A DNA stretch of 64,000 nucleotides from JAJDUF01 sp965214295 (lineage in GTDB: Bacteria > Chloroflexota > UBA11872 > UBA12225 > JAJDUF01). Below, one piece after another: positions 40,388 to 47,948 of the stretch. The stretch's first letter is position 1. Each line of letters opens with the position of its first letter. A model generated the notes under the pieces. The model was given only the letters and a program-made list of their open reading frames with translations, was not told where the DNA came from and searched no databases. Made by a program: the position numbers and the translations under genes. The stretch covers positions 1,860,001-1,924,000 of the forward strand of contig OZ243944.1 in the NCBI GenBank assembly GCA_965214295.1, in the 5' to 3' direction.

Positions 40388-41821
40388 ATGATCTTTGTAG
40401 ACGACTACCACATCCACTCCTCCCAAGGCGTAGCGCGGGTCTTTCACCGTCTGGAGCAGCATCCCGACAATCCCATCCACGTGTTCACCGACCGGTGGGG
40501 GCCCATCTGCGTTGACCACGGCGGCTACGAGCGCGATCCGCAGACGGGTGAGTTCGTCCTCTGGTACTACACGCGCCCCGATAATCCCCAGGGGGTGTAC
40601 GAGTCGGCCTTTGTCTGCCAAGCGCGCTCCCGCGACGGCCTCCACTGGGACACGCCCTCGCTCGGAGTGCAGGAGTTTCGCGGAAGCCGTGACAACAACA
40701 TCTGTGTGGTGAACTTCACGACCTCGGGTGTGTACCCCGGTCCGCACGAGCTGACCGGACCGTGTATCGCTCGCGACCCCCTCGACCCCAACCCTGACGG
40801 CCGGTACAAGATGGCCCTCTGGCGCTATAACCGCGACCGCGATCCGCAGACGGGCCAGCGCCTGTATGCCCGTAAGGACACCTCACACCCGACCGGGCTG
40901 TATACGTCCACCTCGCCCGACGGTATCCACTGGCCGGCCCACGAGCGGCTGGTGCATACCTTCGCCGACGGCTTTGGCGACACGTACACGTTCATGGTGG
41001 ACACCCTACGCCGCGGCTACCGGCTCTTCGGGAAGCGCATGTACTGGGATCACGAGCGCGATATGTGGATCCGCCTCCGACACACGACCTGGAGTCCCGA
41101 TTTCGTTTCCTGGTCGCCCTTCGTACCGATCCTGCCCATTGACGAGTACGACCGCCCGCACGACCAGATTTACATGAGCAACGGCTACGTCTACGACGAT
41201 ATGTACCTGGGCTTTGCGCGTATCCTGCACGCGCACGACGATTGGTCTTTGGATATAGACCTAACCTATTCGCGTGACGGCGAGGAGTGGATACGGCCCC
41301 CGGAAGCGCGTTGTATTCTGCCCCGCGGCGCCGGCGATGCCTGGGACAGTGGCCGGATGGCGATGTTTCCGTCGGCGCCGATCCGGGCAGGTGATCGGCT
41401 CTACTTCTATCACACCGCTGGCGCCTGGTACCACAGTCCGGCCCCGCCGCGCGAGCTACCGCCGGGCACCGAGCGCCCCCGGGGCTTGTGCTTGGCCACC
41501 TTGCGCGTGGACGGGTTTGCCGGCCTGCGCGCGGCCGGCACTGGGCATATTCGCACCCGTCCGCTGTTCCTGGAGCGGGAGCAGCTGCGGATCAACGTGG
41601 ATGCGGGGCAGGGCGCCTGCCGGGTGGGGTTGCTCGACGAAGCCGGGTTCCCCATCGCCGGCTACACCCCCGCAGACATGGAGCCGATCCAAGCCGATGC
41701 GATAGACCACCCGCTGCGCTGGCGCGAGCACGCCTCGGTCGCTGCCCTCTACGGACGCTGGCTGTCCCTGGACATCCGCCTGGAGCGCGCCGAGCTGTTT
41801 GCCATGCGGCAAGGGAGCTAG
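40388..41821 (+). CDS. Five-bladed beta-propeller protein (GH32/43-like), paralogue of 30397
   Basis: 477 residues. The start IFVDDYHIHSSQGVARVFHR corresponds to the LFLDD start of the paralogue. Blade motifs include RDGLHWDTPSLGVQEFRGS, DPLDPNPDGRYKMALWRYN and SPDGIHWPAHERLVH, with NNICVV and DTYTFMVDTLRRGYRLFGK. The C-terminal jelly-roll begins LATLRVDGFAGLRAAGTGHI. CAAAGGAGCAGAGCC precedes the ATG. No export signal is seen. With the dehydrogenase and enolase-superfamily genes upstream it resembles the 27.7-31.8 kb cassette, pointing to duplicated sugar-degradation units. The glycosidase activity is inferred from fold only. Confidence 0.7.
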   Translation: MIFVDDYHIHSSQGVARVFHRLEQHPDNPIHVFTDRWGPICVDHGGYERDPQTGEFVLWYYTRPDNPQGVYESAFVCQARSRDGLHWDTPSLGVQEFRGSRDNNICVVNFTTSGVYPGPHELTGPCIARDPLDPNPDGRYKMALWRYNRDRDPQTGQRLYARKDTSHPTGLYTSTSPDGIHWPAHERLVHTFADGFGDTYTFMVDTLRRGYRLFGKRMYWDHERDMWIRLRHTTWSPDFVSWSPFVPILPIDEYDRPHDQIYMSNGYVYDDMYLGFARILHAHDDWSLDIDLTYSRDGEEWIRPPEARCILPRGAGDAWDSGRMAMFPSAPIRAGDRLYFYHTAGAWYHSPAPPRELPPGTERPRGLCLATLRVDGFAGLRAAGTGHIRTRPLFLEREQLRINVDAGQGACRVGLLDEAGFPIAGYTPADMEPIQADAIDHPLRWREHASVAALYGRWLSLDIRLERAELFAMRQGS

Positions 41822-41859
41822 ACCGTGCAGGCCATCCAGCCCATCGCCGGCCGAAACAC

Positions 41860-42582
41860 CTACTGCTTGAGGAACGCCAGGACCATGAAGATCGGGAAGT
41901 GATAGACCCTCCTGGGACCCGGATGGCCGCTCTCGAGCAGCACATCCGTGGGGCAGAGATCGGAGAGATTGCTCAAGAGAAACCCGCTCTCCCGAAATGC
42001 GGTGACGTACTCTTCGAGCGTCCGATGATAGTAGTAGGCGTGGATGCCCCATCGCGCCAGCCCCCGGTACTCACGGATGCCCCGACCCGATTCGAAATAG
42101 TGCCGCACCCTTTCGTCGAGCACCGATCGGTAAGGATTGAGTAGCGAAAGCACCGCGCGGCCGCCGGGCTTCAGCACGTCCCCAAGCGTGGCAATGTAAC
42201 CCCGGTAGTCATCCATGTCGGGCAGGACCAGATTACTCACCACCAGATCGAAGCACTCACGGTACTGGGGGAGCGGTCGGCTGAGATCATAGGCCAGATA
42301 GGCTGTGCTCGTCCCGGGGTCCCGTTCCCGCGCGATGGTAAGCAGGCGCGGCGCAAGATCAATGGCAGTGACCTCTGCCCCCCGCTGTGCCAGCATTCTG
42401 GCGATATGCCCCTCGCCACAGCCGGCATCGAGCACCCTGCGCCCGGCCACGTCGCCCGCGTATGCCAGCAGGCGCGGGACCAGGAGGTGCCGGATGAACG
42501 AGCTGTCCTCCCCATATTGGTCAGAGATGTACTCGGCATATTCGGTTGCATAGTCGTCGTAGAGGTTCGTCCGCACGGCCAT
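41860..42582 (-). CDS. Class I SAM-dependent methyltransferase
   Basis: 240 residues from the ATG at 42582, preceded by ACGGAGG. The frame continues upstream to 42621 without support. RRVLDAGCGEGHIARMLAQR is motif I, AEVTAIDLAPRLLTIARER motif II, FDLVVSNLVLPDMDDYRG the post-II region, and LKPGGRAVLSLLNP motif III. The C-terminal YHRTLEEYVTAFRESGFLLS is the usual Methyltransf_11/UbiE-like tail. The acceptor could be a small molecule or quinone; nothing in the context decides it. It is convergent with the propeller gene and divergent from the flavoprotein gene. Confidence 0.85.
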   Translation of the reverse strand: MAVRTNLYDDYATEYAEYISDQYGEDSSFIRHLLVPRLLAYAGDVAGRRVLDAGCGEGHIARMLAQRGAEVTAIDLAPRLLTIARERDPGTSTAYLAYDLSRPLPQYRECFDLVVSNLVLPDMDDYRGYIATLGDVLKPGGRAVLSLLNPYRSVLDERVRHYFESGRGIREYRGLARWGIHAYYYHRTLEEYVTAFRESGFLLSNLSDLCPTDVLLESGHPGPRRVYHFPIFMVLAFLKQ

Positions 42583-42811
42583 GAGGGGCCTCCGTAGCCA
42601 TTGCACATGTTGGCACTGCACCCGTACCTGCCCATGCTACGCCGTCGGGTGCGTGGCGACAAGGTGAGTCTGGGACGTAGCGAGAGGGGGCGCTGCCGCA
42701 ATACAGGCCGCCTCCCCGGCGCTCTCCCGGATTGAGCTACCGGGGCCAATCAACGGCGGCACCGTGTACCATAGTGCGACGAGCATCACCGGACCAGAGA
42801 TCAGGCTTGCG

Positions 42812-43339
42812 ATGGCAACTCCCACCTACCTCATCGTGACGGGCGCCTCCGTCGCCCGGCGCACGCCGGAAGTGCTGCGGGCACTCGCGCCGGGCGCCGG
42901 GCGCTTGCTCACCCTGCTTACGCCGGGAGCGCGGCGGGTGGTCAGCCCGCGGGAGTTGGCACTGGTGCCGGGGCACCGGATCGTCGAGAGCTACTTTGAC
43001 GACGCGGTGTTGCCGCGACCGGCGCCGGGCGTGGTGGTGATTGCGCCCTGCACCTTCAACACCCTGAACAAGCTCGCTACCGGTATCGCCGACAATCAGG
43101 CGCTCTCTATCGCCGCCCAGGCCATCGGCCGGCGTACCCCGGTGATCGTCGCCATCGCGGTCAATACTCCGCTCTGGGCGCATCCCCGCGCCCAGGAGTC
43201 GGCGGCGGCGCTGCGGACATGGGGCTGCACGGTGCTCGATCCCGTAACTGCGGATGGCAGGCTGGCGATGGCGTCACCGGAGACCATCGCGACAATGGTG
43301 CGCCGGGCATGGTCACGCTTGGCGCACAAGTCGGCGTAA
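42812..43339 (+). CDS. Flavoprotein (HFCD family, PPC-decarboxylase-like)
   Basis: About 175 residues from the ATG at 42812; the frame also opens at 42764. TYLIVTGASVARRTPEVLRA is the N-terminal flavin-binding strand-loop, and GVVVIAPCTFNTLNKLATGI the A-P-(C/M)-T-x-N-T motif of the Flavoprotein family. DNQALSIAAQAIGRRTPVIV and NTPLWAHPRAQESAAALRTW follow, matching the part of HFCD proteins that closes over FMN. Known members decarboxylate terminal cysteines or 4'-phosphopantothenoylcysteine. A lone short copy outside a coaBC operon could act on a peptide or a small molecule. No precursor peptide is visible nearby. Confidence 0.75.
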   Translation: MATPTYLIVTGASVARRTPEVLRALAPGAGRLLTLLTPGARRVVSPRELALVPGHRIVESYFDDAVLPRPAPGVVVIAPCTFNTLNKLATGIADNQALSIAAQAIGRRTPVIVAIAVNTPLWAHPRAQESAAALRTWGCTVLDPVTADGRLAMASPETIATMVRRAWSRLAHKSA

Positions 43340-43432
43340 GGTTGCCCTCTCGTCCCTTTGCTCCCGGCATCCCTCCGTTCGACCGGTGGCTGCTGCTATG
43401 ATTCTGATAGGTGACATAAGGAGGAACCCACG

Positions 43433-43846
43433 ATGACCGTGCAAGTGTATGGCTCGAATCACATCGCCATTGAGGTAGACGACGTAGAGCAGGCAGTGGC
43501 CTTCTACTCCGACGTGTTCGACTTGGAGATGCTACGCGGCGGCGAGGGAGCAGCGTGGTGCAAGCTCGGCGAGCACCAGTTCTTGGCTATCTTCGAGGTT
43601 GAAGAGCTGCGCCCCGACCGCTGGAAGCACTTCGGCATTATGGTCCGCGACGAAGCGCAGATCGCCGCCGTGCGCGAGAAGATCACTACCAAGTATGGCC
43701 TGGAAGTGGATCCCCGCTTCCGCTGCGACTTCCGTGATCCGTTCGGCAACCGCATTCAGGTCGGTGATCTCCACGACGAGTCGCTGGTCTGGATGCTGCC
43801 GTATCAAGAGGTCCAAGAGGCCGGAATCAAGTTCGCCGCCGACTAG
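43433..43846 (+). CDS. VOC-superfamily (glyoxalase/dioxygenase-fold) protein
   Basis: 137 residues. Two beta-alpha-beta-beta-beta modules: NHIAIEVDDVEQAVAFYSDV with the first histidine ligand and LEMLRGGEGAAW, then KHFGIMVRDEAQIAAVREKI with a second histidine and RDPFGNRIQVGDLHDES. The usual fourth-ligand glutamate in the last strand is not obvious (RIQVGD), so metal binding may be altered. A strong ribosome site (AAGGAGG) lies upstream. It stands between the flavoprotein and pyrE genes in the same direction but is separated from both by repeats and gaps. The function is unknown. Confidence 0.8.
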   Translation: MTVQVYGSNHIAIEVDDVEQAVAFYSDVFDLEMLRGGEGAAWCKLGEHQFLAIFEVEELRPDRWKHFGIMVRDEAQIAAVREKITTKYGLEVDPRFRCDFRDPFGNRIQVGDLHDESLVWMLPYQEVQEAGIKFAAD

Positions 43847-43894
43847 GCGCCGTTGGCGGTTCCCGGTCATTGGTACGAAAATGGCACCTATCCG

Positions 43895-43980
43895 TCATTC
43901 CCCCGCAAGCGGGAATCCAGGTGGGCGTGTGTGGCGGTGGCTCTAGGCGCCTGGATTCTGGCTTCCGCCGAAATGACGAG
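43895..43980. repeat. Palindromic unit and degenerate inverse unit
   Basis: An exact ATTCCC-N8-GGGAAT unit at 43897-43916 (spacer CCGCAAGC) and, about 30 bp further, a GGATTCTGGCTTCCGCCGAAATGACG unit in opposite orientation. These occupy most of the gap before pyrE. Confidence 0.75.
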
Positions 43981-44003
43981 GTGGGGGATGGGAGAGGCGG
44001 AGC

Positions 44004-44618
44004 GTGCTGAGAATGGAGTTAGCGCAGCGGATCAAGGCGGCCGCCTACCTAACGGGTGAGTTCACCCTGCGCTCCGGGCTGGTCAGCTCGTTCTACTGGG
44101 ACAAGTACCGCTTCGAGAGCGATCCCGTCCTCCTACGGGCAGTCGCCGCCGCGCTGGAGGCGCTGCTCCCGCCCACCTATGATCGGCTCGCGGGTCTGGA
44201 GCTAGGCGGCATCCCCCTCGCCACCGCGCTCTCCTTGCGTACCGGCAAGCCGGCACTCTACGTGCGGAAGGAAGCCAAAACCTACGGGACCTGTAACCTT
44301 GTCGAGGGTGGATTTCGCCGCGGAGAAACCGCCGTCGTCGTAGAAGACGTCATCACCAGCGGAGGGCAGGTCGTCGCCTCGGTGCGGGAGGTCCGTGCGC
44401 TGGGCCTCGTCGTGAACAATGTGGTGTGTGTAATTGATCGACAGCAGGGCGGCGCCGAAAACATCGGCGCTATCGGCTGCTCCCTCGCGTCGGTGTTCAC
44501 CTTGAACACGCTCGAACGCTTGGCCGGCGGGCATACGGCTACTCCTACCGCCTCGTCTGTCATTCCCGCGAAAGCGGGAATCCAAGCGCCCTCTCCCCGT
44601 GGGAGAGGGCCGGGGTGA
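44004..44618 (+). CDS. pyrE: Orotate phosphoribosyltransferase
   Basis: 204 residues from GTG 44004; the ATG at 44013 is equally plausible and has GGCGGAGCG nearby. YLTGEFTLRSGLVSSFYWDK is the substrate-binding start, LAGLELGGIPLATALSLRTG the first loop, YVRKEAKTYGTCNLVEG the flexible catalytic loop with K-x-x-K, and AVVVEDVITSGGQVVASV the PRPP-binding motif. It converts orotate and PRPP to OMP in pyrimidine synthesis. The final 25 residues (VIPAKAGIQAPSPRGRGPG) are translated repeat DNA, so the natural C-terminus has been extended by a palindromic unit and a CCCTCTCCC hairpin. Other pyr genes are not in the window. Confidence 0.92.
   Translation: MLRMELAQRIKAAAYLTGEFTLRSGLVSSFYWDKYRFESDPVLLRAVAAALEALLPPTYDRLAGLELGGIPLATALSLRTGKPALYVRKEAKTYGTCNLVEGGFRRGETAVVVEDVITSGGQVVASVREVRALGLVVNNVVCVIDRQQGGAENIGAIGCSLASVFTLNTLERLAGGHTATPTASSVIPAKAGIQAPSPRGRGPG
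44562..44609. repeat. Palindromic unit plus hairpin forming the pyrE 3' end
   Basis: Exact ATTCCC-N8-GGGAAT (44562-44581), followed by CCCTCTCCC-CGT-GGGAGAGGG (44589-44609), a perfect 9-bp stem with a 3-base loop. Both are read in frame by pyrE. The stem may also act as a terminator or mRNA-stabilising structure, though no T-run follows. Confidence 0.85.
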
Positions 44619-44651
44619 GGGCGGCCAGGGTTAGCTTGAAAGGAGCAGCGC

Positions 44652-45515
44652 ATGGCCGATGCAGCCATCCGCGTGGATGGCATCACCTACACCTACGGCG
44701 ACCTTGTTGCCGTGGACAATATCAGCTTTGAGGTGGGGCACGGTGAAATCCTGGGCTTTCTGGGCCCCAACGGCGCCGGCAAGTCCACCACCATCAAGAT
44801 CCTCACCGGTCAGGCCCGGCCCAAGACCGGCAGCATCACCGTGCTCGATCAAGATGTCACAAAACGCCGCGCCGAGGTGCAGGCCAGGATCGGCGTGTGC
44901 TTCGAGGAGAAGAACCTCTATCTCACTATGTCGGGCCGCGAGAACCTGGAGTTCTTTGCCAGGCTCTTCGGTATCGAGGAGTTCGATGCCGGTGAGCTGT
45001 TGCAGAAAGTCGGACTTGCCGACCGTGCCGACGACCGCGTGAAGGGTTACTCCAAGGGCATGCAGCAGCGGCTGATGATGGCGCGATGCCTGGTGAACAA
45101 GCCCGACGTGCTGTTCCTCGACGAGCCGACCGACGGGCTGGACCCGGTTTCGGCGCAAGCGATCCGGCAGGTGATCCGCGAGGAGGCCGACCGCGGTGCC
45201 GCGGTGCTGCTCACCACGCACGACATGGACGAGGCCGACAAGCTCTCCGACCGGGTGGCGTTCATCAACGAGGGGCGCATTGTCGCGCTGGACACGCCGG
45301 AGAACCTGAAGCTCGCGCACGGGCAGCGGTCCGTCCGGGTGCGGGTGCGCGAGAAGGAGGAGGTGCGCGAGCAGCGCGTCTTGCTCGACTCCCCGGACGC
45401 CGGGGATCAGCTCAAAGCGGCGCTAGGGGCCGATGATCTCCTCACCATTCATACGGAAGAGGCTACCCTGGAAGCCATCTTTATCAAAGTCACCGGACGG
45501 GGCCTCGATACATGA
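44652..45515 (+). CDS. ABC-2 type transporter ATP-binding protein
   Basis: 287 residues. Walker A GPNGAGKSTTIKIL, signature YSKGMQQRLMMARCL, Walker B VLFLDEPTDGLDP and the switch histidine in LLTTHDMDEAD are all intact. The C-terminal 70 residues are charged (RVREKEEVREQRVLLDSPDA), as in drug- or sodium-export ATPases. AAAGGAGCAGCGC precedes the ATG. The gene overlaps the next permease by four bases (ATGA), so the ATPase and two permeases form one coupled operon. The exported compound is not predictable. Confidence 0.9.
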   Translation: MADAAIRVDGITYTYGDLVAVDNISFEVGHGEILGFLGPNGAGKSTTIKILTGQARPKTGSITVLDQDVTKRRAEVQARIGVCFEEKNLYLTMSGRENLEFFARLFGIEEFDAGELLQKVGLADRADDRVKGYSKGMQQRLMMARCLVNKPDVLFLDEPTDGLDPVSAQAIRQVIREEADRGAAVLLTTHDMDEADKLSDRVAFINEGRIVALDTPENLKLAHGQRSVRVRVREKEEVREQRVLLDSPDAGDQLKAALGADDLLTIHTEEATLEAIFIKVTGRGLDT

Positions 45516-46624
45516 ACGGCCAAGTATCGCGGGCGGCCATCGTGGCCGCCATCATCCGTAAAGACCTCGCGGAGCACACGCGCGACCGGTTCTTTGTCTT
45601 GGTGACAGTCTTGGGGATCGTGGTCTACGTGGTCGCCTTCTGGCTGCTGCCCAACTCCGTGGACGAGACGATCAAGGTTGGTGTCCATCAGACCGGGATG
45701 GATCAGGTGTTCGATCAGCTCGCCGCTACGCAGGGCGAGGGCATCGAGTTTGTCATGTTCGAGACCGCGGACGCGCTTAAGGCCGCTCTGGGGCTGGGCG
45801 AGCGTGCGGCTGAGGAGGAGCTTGCTATTGGCCTAGCCTTTCCGGCCGGCTTCCTCCGGCGTGTGGCCGCCGGCGAGCAGACTACGGTGCAGGTCTACAT
45901 AGAGGCGAGTGTGCCGCCGGCCATCCGCCGCGCCATGTCCAGCATAGTGCGCGAGATTGCCTATGCGCTGACGGGGAATGTCCTGCCGGTTGCCGAGCCG
46001 GCCCAGGAGACGGTGATCCTCGGTGAGGATCGCGCTGGCGACCAGGTGCCGCTGCGCGAGAAGATGCGGCCGCTCATCGCTTTCTTCATCCTGATGGTCG
46101 AAGTGATGGCGCTCGGCGCGCTCGTAGCCGGCGAGGTGCAGAGCCGCACGGTGACGGCGGTGCTGGTGACGCCGGTCAGGACAGCCGACTTTCTGGTAGC
46201 CAAGGGCGTGTTTGGCACGGCCCTCGCCTTCACGGAGGCGTCGCTGGTCATGCTGCTGATCGGCTCGTTCGGCCGCGAGCCGCTGATCCTGCTCACGGCG
46301 CTCCTGCTCGGGGCGGTGCTAGTCACCGGCTGCGGGCTGATTGCCGGGGCGTCCGGTCGGGATTTCATCGGTATGGTCTTCTATAGCATGATCTTCATGA
46401 TTCCGCTGCTGATCCCCGCGATGGCAGCGCTCTTTCCGGGCAGCGGGGCCGTCTGGGTGCAGGTCTTGCCGTCCTACGGGCTGGTGCAGACCATCGTCGG
46501 CGTAAGCTCCTACGGTGCCGGCTGGCTGGACGTGCTGCCCTACCTGGGGATGCTGTTGGCGTGGTGTGTCGCCGCTTTCGGCGTGGGGTGGTACGTTCTG
46601 AAGAGGAAGGTGGAGGCGCTATGA
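45512..46624 (+). CDS. ABC-2 type permease 1
   Basis: 370 residues. One N-terminal helix (FFVLVTVLGIVVYVVAFWLL) is followed by an extracytoplasmic domain of about 150 residues with FDQLAATQGEGIEFVMF and then five helices with VMALGALVAGEVQSRTVTAV, where the amphipathic E-x-x-x-x-T/R-x-x-x motif of ABC-2 permeases is visible. It resembles NatB/YhaP-type exporters. Both ends overlap neighbouring genes by four bases. It probably forms a heterodimer with the next gene product. Confidence 0.85.
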   Translation: MNGQVSRAAIVAAIIRKDLAEHTRDRFFVLVTVLGIVVYVVAFWLLPNSVDETIKVGVHQTGMDQVFDQLAATQGEGIEFVMFETADALKAALGLGERAAEEELAIGLAFPAGFLRRVAAGEQTTVQVYIEASVPPAIRRAMSSIVREIAYALTGNVLPVAEPAQETVILGEDRAGDQVPLREKMRPLIAFFILMVEVMALGALVAGEVQSRTVTAVLVTPVRTADFLVAKGVFGTALAFTEASLVMLLIGSFGREPLILLTALLLGAVLVTGCGLIAGASGRDFIGMVFYSMIFMIPLLIPAMAALFPGSGAVWVQVLPSYGLVQTIVGVSSYGAGWLDVLPYLGMLLAWCVAAFGVGWYVLKRKVEAL

Positions 46625-47688
46625 ATGGACTACGGGTCTGGAACGTGCTACGCAAGGACCTCCAGCTGGGACCACGCTCCCCGCTGTTCCTCTATGCTTT
46701 CGTCGTGCCGGTGGTACTCACGCTGCTCATCCGGGGTGTGTTCGGTAGCCTCTTCGAGCCGGTCCCCCGGCTCGGTGTCGTGGATGAGGGGCAATCGAGT
46801 ATTGCCCAGGCCGTCCGGGATATCGAGGGCATTGAGGTCGCCTTCCCGGAATCCGCCGACCGGCTGAAAGCGCTAGTAGAAGCGAACGACCTTGATGCCG
46901 GGCTGGTCCTCCAGTCGGGATTCGACGCCGCCCTGCGTGCCGGTGCCCGGCCGGACCTCCAGTTCTTTGTAGGAGGCGAGAGTCTGGCCACCAACCGCAT
47001 CATCCTGGGGGTGACGGCAATTGATCTGATCCGGGGGGTGGCCGGAGCACCGGCGCCGATTGAGGTTGCCCTGACGACCGTGGGGGAGAGTGACGCCATA
47101 CCCATCGTGAAGCGCCTGCTGCCGCTGCTGCTGCTGTACGCCGTCTGGATTGGTGGGGGGATGGTGCCGGCCGCCAGCCTCGTCGAGGAGAAAGAGCGCC
47201 GGACGCTCCAGGCGTTGCTCGTCACGCCGACACAGGTGGCGGACGTGCTGATGAGCAAGGGTGTGCTGGGCTGTGTGCTGGCCCTGGCTGCCGGATTGAT
47301 CACCCTGGCCATCAACAGCGCTTTCGGAGCGCAACCGGCCGCGCTGGTCCTGGTGCTCGCGCTCGCCGCGCTCATGTCCGCCGCACTGGGACTGCTGCTC
47401 GGCTCCTGGGCGCCGGACACGAATACCCTCTTCACGGTGCAGAAGGGTGGCGGCGTCCTGCTGTTCGCGCCGGTGATCTTCTTCATCTGGCCCAACCTCC
47501 CGCAGTGGATTGCGAAGGTTTTCCCGACGTACTACTTCCTCTCGCCGCTCTTCGAAATTGCTATCAAGGACGCATCGCTCGCGGACGTCTGGCCGGAGCT
47601 AGCGATCGGTTTGGCGATCTGCGTGGTGCTCTTTGGGGCGGTCTTCAGGATGGGGCGTCGCCTGGAAGTGAGCCTGGTTGCCGCCTAG
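46621..47688 (+). CDS. ABC-2 type permease 2
   Basis: 355 residues from the ATG at 46621 (the frame also opens at 46561 inside the preceding gene). One N-terminal helix, a large external loop (RLGVVDEGQSSIAQAVRDIE, ALVEANDLDAGLVLQSGFDA), then five helices with VPAASLVEEKERRTLQALLV, the classical ABC-2 signature before the second helix. GGAAGGTGGAGG lies before the start. The stop codon forms the first base of a strong palindrome that probably terminates the operon. Confidence 0.85.
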   Translation: MNGLRVWNVLRKDLQLGPRSPLFLYAFVVPVVLTLLIRGVFGSLFEPVPRLGVVDEGQSSIAQAVRDIEGIEVAFPESADRLKALVEANDLDAGLVLQSGFDAALRAGARPDLQFFVGGESLATNRIILGVTAIDLIRGVAGAPAPIEVALTTVGESDAIPIVKRLLPLLLLYAVWIGGGMVPAASLVEEKERRTLQALLVTPTQVADVLMSKGVLGCVLALAAGLITLAINSAFGAQPAALVLVLALAALMSAALGLLLGSWAPDTNTLFTVQKGGGVLLFAPVIFFIWPNLPQWIAKVFPTYYFLSPLFEIAIKDASLADVWPELAIGLAICVVLFGAVFRMGRRLEVSLVAA

Positions 47689-47764
47689 GCTGGGGGTGCG
47701 GCGCCGCACCCCCAGCCGGGCCAAAGCCGCACCACACCTGGCCCTATCCGTGCGGCTTTGGCCC
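47688..47764. terminator. Two consecutive perfect hairpins between convergent ABC operon and recN
   Basis: Stem 1 is a 30-bp perfect palindrome starting at the last base of the permease stop (GGCTGGGGGTGCGGC and its inverse, 47688-47717). Stem 2 has perfect 15-bp arms GGGCCAAAGCCGCAC (47718-47732) and GTGCGGCTTTGGCCC (47750-47764) with a 17-base loop. No T-tract follows either stem, so termination would be atypical. They may be bidirectional. Confidence 0.6.
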
Positions 47765-47948
47765 GGCCCCGCGTCCCCCTCTCCCTCGCCGAGCGATAGG
47801 GAAGAGGAGATTTCTCCCTGCTGCGCCGGGGCCGAGCACATCCGTCCGTCACTCCGGTGTAGGCAGGAATCTAGGTGCCACCCCGGAGTTGCTGTTGGAC
47901 TCCGGCTTACGCTGGAGTGATGGGGTGCGGCGGGTCGCGCGCCGCTGC

